Below, one piece after another: positions 9,006 to 17,635 of a stretch of DNA of 60,266 nucleotides. The notes below the pieces were generated by a model. It was given only the letters and a program-made list of their open reading frames with translations, was not told the DNA's origin and ran no database searches. Source of the DNA: CAYZJV01 sp964616275 (GTDB lineage Bacteria > Spirochaetota > Spirochaetia > Sphaerochaetales > Sphaerochaetaceae); NCBI GenBank assembly GCA_964616275.1, contig CAZTUL010000005.1, forward strand, positions 1 to 60,266, given 5' to 3'. Position numbers and translations under genes: made by a program. Every line of letters starts with the position of its first letter. The stretch's first letter is position 1.

Positions 9006-9049
9006 AAAAAATCCCAGATTTTTCCATGTACAAGGGGGTCGGAGGGGAA

Positions 9050-9511
9050 ATGCTTACTGGCGAGTATCGAAATACAATTGATGAAAAGGGTAGAATCCTC
9101 ATTCCCGCCAAGCTGCGTTCGGCACTCGGGGATAAGAATACCCTTATCATTACTCGTGCGGTAGAACCATGTCTCTGGCTCATGCTGCCTCCTTTCTTTG
9201 AGAGTATCCGCGGGAAAATTATGGATGGACCCGGTGCTATGTTCGATGCGAATCTTCGCCTGTTGCAGCGACGCATCATCGCACCGGCAATGGAATGTGA
9301 GATTGATAAATCGGGAAGACTGCTTATTCCTCCTTCTCTACGAGATAGTGTTGGATTAGCTGTTCGCGAAGAGTCTGTGTTACTTGGTATCAGCACATAT
9401 CTTGAATTATGGAGCGTCTCCGCCTACGACACATTCTTAAACGAAAGTGAGCCATCGTTTACAGCAGCTTCACAGAGTCTCAGTATCCTCCTGCAGGATG
9501 GAGGGCATTAA
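9050..9511 (+). CDS. mraZ: Transcriptional regulator MraZ
   Basis: DNA-binding regulator at the head of the division and cell-wall (dcw) cluster; MraZ forms ring oligomers and represses its own operon in studied bacteria. The 153-residue protein begins with the typical GEYRNTIDEKGRILIPAKLR AbrB-like half and has the second copy CEIDKSGRLLIPPSLRD. I chose the ATG at 9050 over an in-frame ATG at 9026 because GGAGGGG (9041-9047) precedes it and because the family begins at this point. GTGGT repeats upstream are its probable binding sites. Two bases separate its stop from the rsmH start. Confidence 0.92.
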   Translation: MLTGEYRNTIDEKGRILIPAKLRSALGDKNTLIITRAVEPCLWLMLPPFFESIRGKIMDGPGAMFDANLRLLQRRIIAPAMECEIDKSGRLLIPPSLRDSVGLAVREESVLLGISTYLELWSVSAYDTFLNESEPSFTAASQSLSILLQDGGH

Positions 9512-9512
9512 T

Positions 9513-10454
9513 ATGGAATATGTGCATCAGTCAGTTCTTGCTCATGAGGTGCTGGCACAACTGGTGCCTCAAGGTTCTCATCCCATCATGATTGACTGTA
9601 CCCTTGGTGAAGGGGGGCATTCCTATTCCTTCCTTTCCACCTACCCGGATTTGCGTGTGATTGGACTTGATCGGGATCCAAACATCCTAGAAAAAGCAAA
9701 GTTCCGACTTCGTTCTTTTGGCGATAGATTTATTCCTGTTAATACGTGGTTTGATGAATTTTTAGCAGACTATGAGGGAGAAGCCCCGGCAATCGTTCTT
9801 TTTGACCTTGGGATTTCGGTGTATCATTATGAAGAATCTCATCGTGGTTTCAGTTTTAACCGAGATGAGGCTTTGGATATGAGACTTGATCCCTCGGCAG
9901 AAATTTCTGCTTTAGAGATTGTAAACTCATACACTGAGAAAGAAATTGCAGATATAATCTATCAATACGGTGAAGAACGATATAGTCGGAGAATTGCCTC
10001 TGTTATCTGTAGAGAGAGGAATGACCGTGGAATTACACAGTCCAATGAACTTGCAGAGTTGATTCGGCGTGCTGTTCCACCATCATATCGCTATGGTCGT
10101 ATCCATCCCGCCACTCGAACATTCCAGGCATTACGAATCGCTGTGAATCATGAGTTGGAAAGAATTGTTCCAGCAGTGGAACGGGCTATAGAAATACTAA
10201 GACCTCAAGGGAGAGTGGGAGTCATCAGTTTCCATTCACTTGAAGACCGTCCTGTGAAATATCTATTCAGAAGAAAAGCTGATGGATGTGTTTGTCCTCC
10301 CGAAGCTCTTCGCTGCACCTGTGACGGAAAACCTGAAATCAAGATTATCACAAAAAAACCTATCATTCCGTCTGAAGAAGAATGTATGAGTAATCCTCCG
10401 TCAAGAAGTGCCAAACTTCGTGTTGCTGAAAAGTTAGGAGATGCACATGAGTAA
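9513..10454 (+). CDS. rsmH: 16S rRNA (cytosine-1402 N4) methyltransferase RsmH
   Basis: Methylates N4 of C1402 in the decoding centre of 16S rRNA with S-adenosylmethionine. The 313-residue protein shows YVHQSVLAHEVL, the SAM-binding DCTLGEGGHS motif, FDLGIS, RGFSFNRDEALDMRLD, RTFQALRIAVN and the VISFHSLEDRPVK block, all diagnostic. The start at 9513 is set by GGAGGG (9500-9505) with seven bases spacing. Second gene of the dcw operon; its 3' end overlaps the FtsL-like gene. Confidence 0.96.
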   Translation: MEYVHQSVLAHEVLAQLVPQGSHPIMIDCTLGEGGHSYSFLSTYPDLRVIGLDRDPNILEKAKFRLRSFGDRFIPVNTWFDEFLADYEGEAPAIVLFDLGISVYHYEESHRGFSFNRDEALDMRLDPSAEISALEIVNSYTEKEIADIIYQYGEERYSRRIASVICRERNDRGITQSNELAELIRRAVPPSYRYGRIHPATRTFQALRIAVNHELERIVPAVERAIEILRPQGRVGVISFHSLEDRPVKYLFRRKADGCVCPPEALRCTCDGKPEIKIITKKPIIPSEEECMSNPPSRSAKLRVAEKLGDAHE

Positions 10455-10767
10455 TAACGATAGAGGAATTGTGAGAGTTAAGCAAATTTCATTAAAAGAA
10501 AAAGTTATTGCCATAGTAATGCTTGTAACACTATGTGCAGCATTGACTGTCCCTGTTTCTCAGGCTGCTCGGTATAGAGAGTTAGAGGTTCAAAGACGGT
10601 TAATCGCTTCTCAGGTTGCAATAGTAGACGAACAGACTCGTCTTTTAGAAGCACAGCTCGCAGAGGCTCAATTACCAGAAGTCACAGCAAAACGCTCAGT
10701 ACTCAAAGGTCTTTCACTTGAAAAAATTGTTTTTGATCAAGCGAAGATCGTGGTAATAGGGGAGTGA
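10447..10767 (+). CDS. ftsL: FtsL-like division protein
   Basis: A 106-residue small bitopic protein with one membrane segment (about 18-40) followed by a charged coiled-coil stretch (RYRELEVQRRLIASQVAIVDEQTRLLEAQ). FtsL sequences are poorly conserved; the call rests on size, topology and position directly after rsmH, where ftsL normally lies. FtsL with FtsB and FtsQ links early and late divisome proteins and activates FtsWI. AGGAG at 10436-10440 selects the ATG at 10447 over one at 10441. It overlaps rsmH by eight bases. Confidence 0.62.
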   Translation: MSNNDRGIVRVKQISLKEKVIAIVMLVTLCAALTVPVSQAARYRELEVQRRLIASQVAIVDEQTRLLEAQLAEAQLPEVTAKRSVLKGLSLEKIVFDQAKIVVIGE

Positions 10768-10771
10768 CGAT

Positions 10772-12145
10772 ATGAAACAGATAAGTTGTACTAAGTTAGC
10801 TGCAATGGCTGGCGGTACTCTATTAGGAAAATCTCAGGGAGTCGGCATTACCTCAATTACCATAGATTCTCGTTCTGCAAAACCCGGTGCTCTCTTTATT
10901 GCACTCCCAGGTGCATTGCAAGATGGACATGACTTTGTTTGTAATGCTTTTGAACATGGTGCTTCCTGTGCCATGATAGCAACGAAACATGCTCATCGTA
11001 TTAAAGCAAAAACCGAAGAGCTCAGACGTCCTTTAATTGTTGTCGACGACCCGCTTAAAGCATTACAGCTTATGGCTCAGAGACATGTAGAATCACATGC
11101 ATCGGTTAAGCGTGTTGGCGTAACCGGCAGTTGTGGCAAGACCACTACCAAGGAGATGATTGCATCGATTCTTTCACAGTTAGGTAAAACAGCAAAAACA
11201 CCAGGGAATCTAAATTCTGAAATTGGACTACCCATTTCTCTGTTTGAAATCGATAGCGATACTCAATACGGTGTTTTTGAAATGGGTGTTGATCATGTAG
11301 GGGAAATGGACCGCATGCTCGATCTATGGAGCCCCGAAGCAGCGGTAATCACAAATATCGGTATTTCGCATGTTGGAAAAATGGGATCTGTTCAAGTGAT
11401 TGCAAAAGAAAAGAGTAAACTCTTTCATCCCTCTATCAGTGCTCCCTTTATAGCTGAGCACAGTACATGGGCACCTTATATTGGAAAAATTCGAGGTGTG
11501 GATCCCATACCTTTCGGTCTCTCAAGTACTCGCGGAATCCAGAACGTAGAGTTTTTGGGTCTGCAAGGTTGGAAAATCACCTACCAGGATACACCCATCT
11601 ATCTGCGGGCAGTGGGAAGACACAACCTCATGAATGCTCTCGCAGCAATTTCCGTAGCACAGGTCTTTCATGCACGGCCGGAGGATATTGCAGAAGGGTT
11701 TGAGCGATTTATCTCAATTCCTGGGCGAAGTCGAATTATAGACGGACCGGTTACTGTAATTGAAGATTATTATAACTCAAGTGTTGATTCCACGGCTACG
11801 ATTTTAGATTATATGGGCTCACTTCCTTGGGATGGGCGAAAGCGAGCTGTTTTGGGTTCAATGAAAGAGTTGGGATTCTCCAGTGAGCTCGCACATCAAC
11901 AAGTAGCGCATAAGTTATTGTCATGTGGAATTGAAGATATTTATCTCTATGGAAAAGAGATGGAAAGTGCTTGGAAAGAGATTAGATCTTTAGGTGCTCA
12001 TGCACATGTATTTTTTACTGACGATTATGATGCATTACAGAAAAAGATGCTGGAAGAGACCAGAAAGGGTGATTTGGTGCTTGTGAAAGGTTCGAGAGCA
12101 ATGGCAATGGAACGTCTTGTTCCTGCAATATCTTCAATCGCTTAG
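10772..12145 (+). CDS. murF: UDP-MurNAc-tripeptide--D-Ala-D-Ala ligase MurF
   Basis: Cytoplasmic ATP-dependent ligase that adds D-Ala-D-Ala to complete the peptidoglycan pentapeptide. The 457-residue protein has ITIDSRSAKPGALFIALPG at the N-terminus, the Mur ligase P-loop VGVTGSCGKTTTKEMIASIL, TPGNLNSEIGLP and EMGVDHVGEM, then IEDYYNSSVDS in the C-terminal domain. An AGTGACGAT-preceded ATG with GGGAG fits a normal start. murE, which usually precedes murF, is absent from the cluster. Nine bases separate it from mraY. Confidence 0.95.
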   Translation: MKQISCTKLAAMAGGTLLGKSQGVGITSITIDSRSAKPGALFIALPGALQDGHDFVCNAFEHGASCAMIATKHAHRIKAKTEELRRPLIVVDDPLKALQLMAQRHVESHASVKRVGVTGSCGKTTTKEMIASILSQLGKTAKTPGNLNSEIGLPISLFEIDSDTQYGVFEMGVDHVGEMDRMLDLWSPEAAVITNIGISHVGKMGSVQVIAKEKSKLFHPSISAPFIAEHSTWAPYIGKIRGVDPIPFGLSSTRGIQNVEFLGLQGWKITYQDTPIYLRAVGRHNLMNALAAISVAQVFHARPEDIAEGFERFISIPGRSRIIDGPVTVIEDYYNSSVDSTATILDYMGSLPWDGRKRAVLGSMKELGFSSELAHQQVAHKLLSCGIEDIYLYGKEMESAWKEIRSLGAHAHVFFTDDYDALQKKMLEETRKGDLVLVKGSRAMAMERLVPAISSIA

Positions 12146-12153
12146 GGAGAAGT

Positions 12154-13188
12154 ATGTATACGATTGTAATACTCAAAGCATTACTTGCACTGCTCACTTC
12201 ATGGGGAATTTCACTTCTTCTTGGACACTATTATATACGACAGATGCAGGCGAAGGGGTTAAGTCAACCTATCAATCCCGATGCACCAAAAACACATATG
12301 CTTAAAGCTGGGACTCCTACAGCTGGAGGATTGTTCTTTCTACTCGGAAGCACCCTGGCTATTGTGATTTTCGGCAATATACACACTTCATATACCTACA
12401 TTCCACTTATTGCTATGTGGGCGTTTGCTGGTATCGGGTTGTTTGATGATATTGCCAAGGTTGCAAAGAAAGAATCTGCAGGTTTGCGAACCTCGAGAAA
12501 ATTGGGCATGCAAATTCTCATTTCTGCATTTATCTTATGGCTTATTTCTCGTAATTCAGGTTTAGTCTCTTCGGTAGTAGTACATCCATGGAATCCAAGT
12601 AATTACTGGGATATTGGAGTTTGGTATCCGATTGCATTTCTTCTTTATATGGTTTTCTTCGTGAATGCAGTGAATATCTCAGATGGGTTAGATGGGTTGG
12701 CTACTGGTGTAGCCTTTAGTCCTTTGCTTTTTATCGCAATACTGAGTGCATTGTTCGGTGCTGGATTGCACGCCCAGGTAGTTCAAGCTCCAATTCGTGA
12801 AGGTGGGTTTGATTTGCTCATTGTCATTGCTGCGAGCCTTGGATCGTTGTTGGCTTTTTTATGGTATAACGGCCCAAAAGCACAAGTATTCATGGGTGAT
12901 ACCGGTAGTCATGCAATAGGTGCACTCATTGCAGTCAGTGCACTACTTATGAAAGTTGAGTTGACTGTACTGGTTGCTTCTGGCGTTTTCTTTGTTGAAT
13001 GCTTTTCTTCATTTATTCAAATTTTTTCCATTCGACTATTCAATAAACGAGTATTTCGAATGGCTCCTGTACATCATCATTTTGAAAAAAAGGGGGTATC
13101 AGAGAGTCGTATCGTCACCAGATTTCAGATTACCAGTGTGATCTTCACAGTGACTGCCGGAGTTTTGTTTATGGTGAAATATCTCTAA
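12154..13188 (+). CDS. mraY: Phospho-MurNAc-pentapeptide transferase MraY
   Basis: Integral membrane enzyme that moves phospho-MurNAc-pentapeptide onto undecaprenyl phosphate to make lipid I. The 344-residue protein has about ten membrane segments and the family motifs GTPTAGG, the FDDIAK aspartates, NAVNISDGLDGLATG, FMGDTGSHAIG and APVHHHFEKKG. Length is normal (about 340-360). GGGAG precedes the ATG. It follows murF directly, as in most dcw clusters. Confidence 0.96.
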   Translation: MYTIVILKALLALLTSWGISLLLGHYYIRQMQAKGLSQPINPDAPKTHMLKAGTPTAGGLFFLLGSTLAIVIFGNIHTSYTYIPLIAMWAFAGIGLFDDIAKVAKKESAGLRTSRKLGMQILISAFILWLISRNSGLVSSVVVHPWNPSNYWDIGVWYPIAFLLYMVFFVNAVNISDGLDGLATGVAFSPLLFIAILSALFGAGLHAQVVQAPIREGGFDLLIVIAASLGSLLAFLWYNGPKAQVFMGDTGSHAIGALIAVSALLMKVELTVLVASGVFFVECFSSFIQIFSIRLFNKRVFRMAPVHHHFEKKGVSESRIVTRFQITSVIFTVTAGVLFMVKYL

Positions 13189-13212
13189 GACTCCACCTGA
13201 TAGTAATGAGTA

Positions 13213-14222
13213 ATGAATACGTTTTCGTACGACGAGGCACAGGTACATACACATAATCGGGAATTGATGAGTCAGCGTGAAATTGATGCTGATTCACTGA
13301 AGCCTTTCCTCTTTGTGTGCATTGTCATAGCTTTGGTAGGTTATGGGTTGATTGCACTCTATTCTGCCTCATACGATGAAGCTCTCCGACATAACCTGCC
13401 CACTTATTACTATTTTTTAAGNNNNNNNNNNNNNNNNNNNNNNNNNNNNNNNNNNNNNNNNNNNNNNNNNNNNNNNNNNNNNNNNNNNNNNNNNNNNNNN
13501 NNNNNNNNNNNNNNNNNNNNNCACTGATTGCAGCTTTAGGAATAGTCTTGTTATCGGCACTTTTAATAGTGCTGCAACGCGATTACTCAACCACTTTAGT
13601 ATTTCTCTTAGTTGCTTTAGCCATGTTCGTCGCAGGGGGCGTTGCTTTTCATTTTATAGCTCTCGGTGCTTTTGGGATTGGAGTCCCCGCCTTCATCTTC
13701 CTTTTCCTTGAACCGTATAGGATACGCAGATTAGTGAGTTTTCTTTTTCCATCAATCGATCCTTCTGGTTTAAATTGGCAGGTCCAAAATTCATTAAAAG
13801 CAATGAGCTCTGGCGGCATATTCGGCAAGGGTCTGGGAAACGGCGTATATAAACTGGGAATTATCCCTGAAGTACAGAGTGATTTCATTTTTGCCTCTAT
13901 TGTTGAAGAATTGGGATTCATAGGCGTCTTACTATTTTTCCTCCTTTTTATCTCGTTCGCAATACTGGGTTTTGGAGCAGCGTATCGTCACGGTAAAGCG
14001 GGGAATCAATTTACCTCTCTAGTTGCTTTTGGCGTTACTTTTATGATTCTCTGGCAGGCTATTGTGCATGTAGCCGTAGTGAGTTCCTTGCTTCCTCCTA
14101 CAGGTATTCCACTTCCTTTTTTCAGTCAGGGAGGGACCAATCTTTTCATGGTACTTGGAGAATGCGGTTTACTGTATCGGTGTATCAATGATGAAGCACA
14201 GGAGTCTATAGCCCATGGATAA
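13213..14222 (+). CDS. ftsW: FtsW lipid II polymerase, interrupted by assembly gap
   Basis: SEDS-family peptidoglycan glycosyltransferase of the divisome. The 5' part (13213-13421) encodes the N-terminus and first membrane segment; the 3' part (13522-14222) encodes LIVLQRDYSTT, NWQVQNSLKAMSSGGIFGKGLGNGVYKLG, the PEVQSDFIFASIVEELGFIG block, and PTGIPLPFFSQGGTNL near the C-terminus, all FtsW/RodA signatures. The two parts are in different frames across the 100 Ns, and roughly 80-100 residues (membrane segments 2-3 and the GA-RWI/PSE region) are missing by comparison with other FtsW proteins, so the gap size is not real. This is a sequencing artefact, not evidence of a broken gene. murD, which often precedes ftsW, is absent. 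Confidence 0.9.
13422..13521. other. Assembly gap of 100 Ns inside ftsW
   Basis: Exactly 100 unknown bases, the usual placeholder length. The frames on either side do not match, and alignment by memory to E. coli FtsW suggests about 270 bases are really missing. Confidence 0.97.
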
Positions 14223-15099
14223 TGCCTATCTGTATGGACATGATTATGATTCCTATCGCTCACATACGATTCGTCCCTATGAGGAGTCTTTCTCTACGCT
14301 GTCGGAGCAAGCAAAAAAGAGGTCGGTACACCGCCTGCGATTATTTCTGCTTATAGGCGTAGTGTGTTTTGGTTTGCTGGGCTACTATGCTCTTCGATTC
14401 ATTCCCTTGTTTGATATTCAGAAAGTTACATTCTCGGTAAGTGGAGGGTTTGCTCAGGTTCCTGATCAAGCCAGAGACTTGGCAGAGCAAATTATTGGCA
14501 AATCGCTCATGAGCGGACACCCCCGTGAGCTTCAAAAGGCCCTTGCCGGTATTCCTGTGGTTTCAGATGCAAAGGTAAAAGGACGTTCATTTTCATCATT
14601 GGAAGTGGAGTTGCACATAATAGAGCCAACGACATTTGTGGCTGCTGTAAGTGCTGAAGATACGATTTCAGGTATCTATTTCGCCCAAGACAGAAATCTG
14701 GTAGAAATTGGATATGCAGATTTCAAGGCTTTTGGTAATCGTACTTTCGTACTGGAAGTATCAGAATCATATGCTGAATATCTTACATCCTATGGGCTCG
14801 ATACTGGCATGATTCGTGCCATATCACTGGCTAACCAGATGGGACTCGATGAAGCGGGTCGTTACAGGGTTATTGGAAGAATTCGTTACGAAGAAAATCT
14901 AGAAACACCTTTTGGACATATGATACTCGAATTGCCAGCCTACTCGAGTATATTATCAATTCGTGAACCGGTATCCGAATCACGGTTGCACGACGCGGTG
15001 CTATTGATTAAACTAGAGCATGAGCAGAATCGTAATATTGCCCTTATGGGGCAGGTACGCTATGATTTGTATGCTCAGTCATTGGTGAGTCGCTATTGA
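14215..15099 (+). CDS. ftsQ: FtsQ/DivIB-like division protein
   Basis: A 294-residue bitopic protein: cytoplasmic N-terminus of about 40 residues, one membrane segment (about 43-61: LRLFLLIGVVCFGLLGYYAL), then a POTRA-like region beginning FDIQKVTFSVSG and containing IPVVSDAKVKGRSFSSLEVELHIIEPTTFVA. The ELHIIEP segment matches the pattern of FtsQ POTRA domains (x-V-x-I-x-E-R/P). Its position between ftsW and ftsA is the normal place for ftsQ. FtsQ recruits FtsLB and regulates septal synthesis. It overlaps the end of ftsW by eight bases. Confidence 0.82.
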   Translation: MDNAYLYGHDYDSYRSHTIRPYEESFSTLSEQAKKRSVHRLRLFLLIGVVCFGLLGYYALRFIPLFDIQKVTFSVSGGFAQVPDQARDLAEQIIGKSLMSGHPRELQKALAGIPVVSDAKVKGRSFSSLEVELHIIEPTTFVAAVSAEDTISGIYFAQDRNLVEIGYADFKAFGNRTFVLEVSESYAEYLTSYGLDTGMIRAISLANQMGLDEAGRYRVIGRIRYEENLETPFGHMILELPAYSSILSIREPVSESRLHDAVLLIKLEHEQNRNIALMGQVRYDLYAQSLVSRY

Positions 15100-15114
15100 T
15101 TCGGAGGTAATGCA

Positions 15115-16359
15115 GTGGGCACAGATAAAATCATGATGGGTCTAGATATTGGCAGCTCCTGGGTTCGTGCTGTAATAGGTACGGTAAGTGGGGATGGGAC
15201 CGTCATGGTAGACAGCATGTGTGAACGGCCAAGTGAGGGTGTTCGAGCAGGTGCCATTGTGAATATCGAACAGACAATTCGCTCAATAACATCGGTAATC
15301 TCTGAGGCGGAATTGCAGGCTGGAGCAGATATCCAACAAATCATTATCGGCATCGGTGGTGATCATATTGAAGGAATTCCTTCTCAAGGTGTCGTTGGTA
15401 TCAATGCTAAAGATCAGGAGATTAAACGAGAAGATATTTTTCGATCCCTCGAAGTTGCCCGTGCTTTTGAACTTCCCCTTGATCGCGAAATTCTCCATAC
15501 GCTTGTTCAGGATTTCCGCGTAGACGGGAGGGATGGAATTAAAGATCCCATTGATATGCTGGGTCATCGTCTCGAAAGTCGGGTGCTCGTGGTCACTGCA
15601 TCATCTTCAGTATGTCAAAATGAGCGAAAATGTATTCAGCGTGCAGGTTTCCAGGTTCAGCGTCTGGTTGCACAACAATTAGCAGATGCAGAGGCTGTTC
15701 TGAGTGTAGAAGAAAAGGAAATGGGTTCTATTCTCATAAATATTGGTGGTGGAACAACAAATATGATTGTGTATGCCAATGGAGCTCCAGTTTTCACCGG
15801 TGGGGTTAATCTAGGTGGATCACATGTTACCAATGATATTGCCTATCTCTTAAATAAACCCAAGGTTATTGCTGAACAAGTAAAGTGTGAATATGGTAAC
15901 TGCCACATTCCTTCAGTCTCTCCTGAAGAGACGGTACTAATCCCACAAATCGGTGGACTTCCTTCAATAAAAATGCCCAAAAAGGAGCTCAGTAAAATTA
16001 TTGAGCCACGTATGGCAGAAATATTCAGTCTTCTGCAGGTAGAACTCGAGAAGAAACAGGTCAGAGGTTCTTTTGGTGGTGGAGTAGTGCTGGTTGGTGG
16101 TGGAGCTCTCCTCTCTGGAGCAACAGAATTAGCCTCGGAAATATTTAGGCTTCCTGCAAGAATCGGCTTCCCTGAAGCTCTGCATGGACTTGATCGATCA
16201 TTCATTAATCCACGATACACTACCACACTCGGATTAGTTATGACTGAGGCAAGAAGGGTTCGGGATCAATACGCCACTGGGGGGACAAAAGTAGATCATC
16301 CGAAACATTCCGGAGCTTTTGGTAAAAAAGTTCGTGGTTTTTTCCGCACACTATTTTAA
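15115..16359 (+). CDS. ftsA: Cell division protein FtsA
   Basis: Actin-fold ATPase that tethers FtsZ filaments to the membrane. The 414-residue protein has the phosphate-1 loop MGLDIGSSWVRAVIG, the SHS2/1C region, the phosphate-2 block ILINIGGGTTNMIVYANG, GGVNLGGSHVTNDIAYLL and the adenosine motif VVLVGGGALLSGATELA. The C-terminus GKKVRGFFRTLF is a good amphipathic membrane-targeting helix, as expected. The start is GTG at 15115 with GGAGG (15103-15107) seven bases upstream. Confidence 0.96.
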   Translation: MGTDKIMMGLDIGSSWVRAVIGTVSGDGTVMVDSMCERPSEGVRAGAIVNIEQTIRSITSVISEAELQAGADIQQIIIGIGGDHIEGIPSQGVVGINAKDQEIKREDIFRSLEVARAFELPLDREILHTLVQDFRVDGRDGIKDPIDMLGHRLESRVLVVTASSSVCQNERKCIQRAGFQVQRLVAQQLADAEAVLSVEEKEMGSILINIGGGTTNMIVYANGAPVFTGGVNLGGSHVTNDIAYLLNKPKVIAEQVKCEYGNCHIPSVSPEETVLIPQIGGLPSIKMPKKELSKIIEPRMAEIFSLLQVELEKKQVRGSFGGGVVLVGGGALLSGATELASEIFRLPARIGFPEALHGLDRSFINPRYTTTLGLVMTEARRVRDQYATGGTKVDHPKHSGAFGKKVRGFFRTLF

Positions 16360-16394
16360 ATAAACTGCGAGTTAATCGCTGGAGGATATTATCA

Positions 16395-17630
16395 ATGGAT
16401 TTTGATATGCTAGAAGATTTGCTGCAAAACGAACAGACTCCACCTACCGACATAAAGGTTGTAGGTATTGGCGGTGCTGGGGGAAATGCGATTAACAGAA
16501 TGATTGCGAGCGGCCTTAAAAAAGTCACATTTGTTGCAATGAATACCGATATTCAGGCACTGCAACGATCCAATGCACAAATTCGTATGCCGCTTGGACG
16601 TGAGTTGACCGGTGGCTTGGGAGCCGGAGGAGTACCTGATGTTGGAGAAAAAGCCGCTCAGGAAAGCCGTGAGGAGATAAAAAAGCTTCTTGAAGGTACT
16701 GACATGGTTTTTATTACAGCAGGAATGGGTGGTGGAACCGGTACCGGTGGAGCTTCAGTTGTTGCTGAAGTGTCCCGTGAAGTCAATGCTCTTACAGTAG
16801 CCGTTGTTACGACGCCATTTGCATTTGAAGGGAAGAAGAAGCTTCAGCTTGCACTGAGTGGTATTGAAAAACTGAGAAAACAGGTAGACACACTCATTCT
16901 CATTCCAAACCAATATTTACTTAAAGTGGTTGAGAATAATACACCAATAAAGAAGGCATTTCTCTTAGCAGATGATGTATTGAGACAAGGCGTCCAGGGT
17001 ATTAGTGAACTCATAACTGAGCCAGGTGAGATTAACATTGACTTTGCAGATGTAAAAACGGTTATGAAAGGTAAAGGCGATGCTCTCATGGGTATAGGTG
17101 TTGGAGAAGGCTCTACGCGTGCTGTTGATGCTGCTCGTGCGGCTATTAACAACCCGTTATTAGAAAATGCCAGTATTGATGGAGCAAATTCTGTACTTGT
17201 TAACCTTGCTGGCGGAGATGGCCTCACACTTCAGGAATATCAGGATGTGGTTGAACTCATCACAGAAAACTGTGCAGAGGATGCTTTGATTATTGCCGGA
17301 CAAGCTTACAATCCTGAGTTGGGAGAGAAGATTAAAGTTACCGTGGTAGCAACCGGGTTTGAACGTTCAGAGGAGTCTCTCGAAGACCAGATTGAGGTTA
17401 TCGATTATAAACGAAGAAAAGCTGAAGGCCCTTCGTTACCACCTCGAAATGGTGAAAATCGTGAGCAGTCAGCAGCTTCGAAAAGGACTGATTTAGATTC
17501 TGAAGAAGAGGTGATTACGGTTAACAGATGGCAAGATCTTCAGCAACAGCTGGGAAATAGACAGCAATCTAACGACTACAGTTTCCCTGCGGTATTGCGA
17601 TATCAACGTGGTGAAGATGGAGACCAGTAA
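16395..17630 (+). CDS. ftsZ: Cell division protein FtsZ
   Basis: Tubulin-like GTPase that forms the division ring. The 411-residue protein has KVVGIGGAGGNAINRM, the tubulin signature GGGTGTGG, TTPFAFEGKKK and the T7 loop region NIDFADVKTVM. After a variable linker (about 340-390) the C-terminus carries FPAVLRYQRG, which resembles the conserved FtsA/ZipA-binding tail. GGAGG precedes the ATG with normal spacing. It ends the dcw cluster; a xerD-like gene begins five bases later. Confidence 0.98.
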   Translation: MDFDMLEDLLQNEQTPPTDIKVVGIGGAGGNAINRMIASGLKKVTFVAMNTDIQALQRSNAQIRMPLGRELTGGLGAGGVPDVGEKAAQESREEIKKLLEGTDMVFITAGMGGGTGTGGASVVAEVSREVNALTVAVVTTPFAFEGKKKLQLALSGIEKLRKQVDTLILIPNQYLLKVVENNTPIKKAFLLADDVLRQGVQGISELITEPGEINIDFADVKTVMKGKGDALMGIGVGEGSTRAVDAARAAINNPLLENASIDGANSVLVNLAGGDGLTLQEYQDVVELITENCAEDALIIAGQAYNPELGEKIKVTVVATGFERSEESLEDQIEVIDYKRRKAEGPSLPPRNGENREQSAASKRTDLDSEEEVITVNRWQDLQQQLGNRQQSNDYSFPAVLRYQRGEDGDQ

Positions 17631-17635
17631 CTAGG

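Noticed and set aside
13213..14222. ftsW as a frameshifted pseudogene
   Set aside because: The frame change coincides with a placeholder run of 100 Ns, so it is an assembly artefact.
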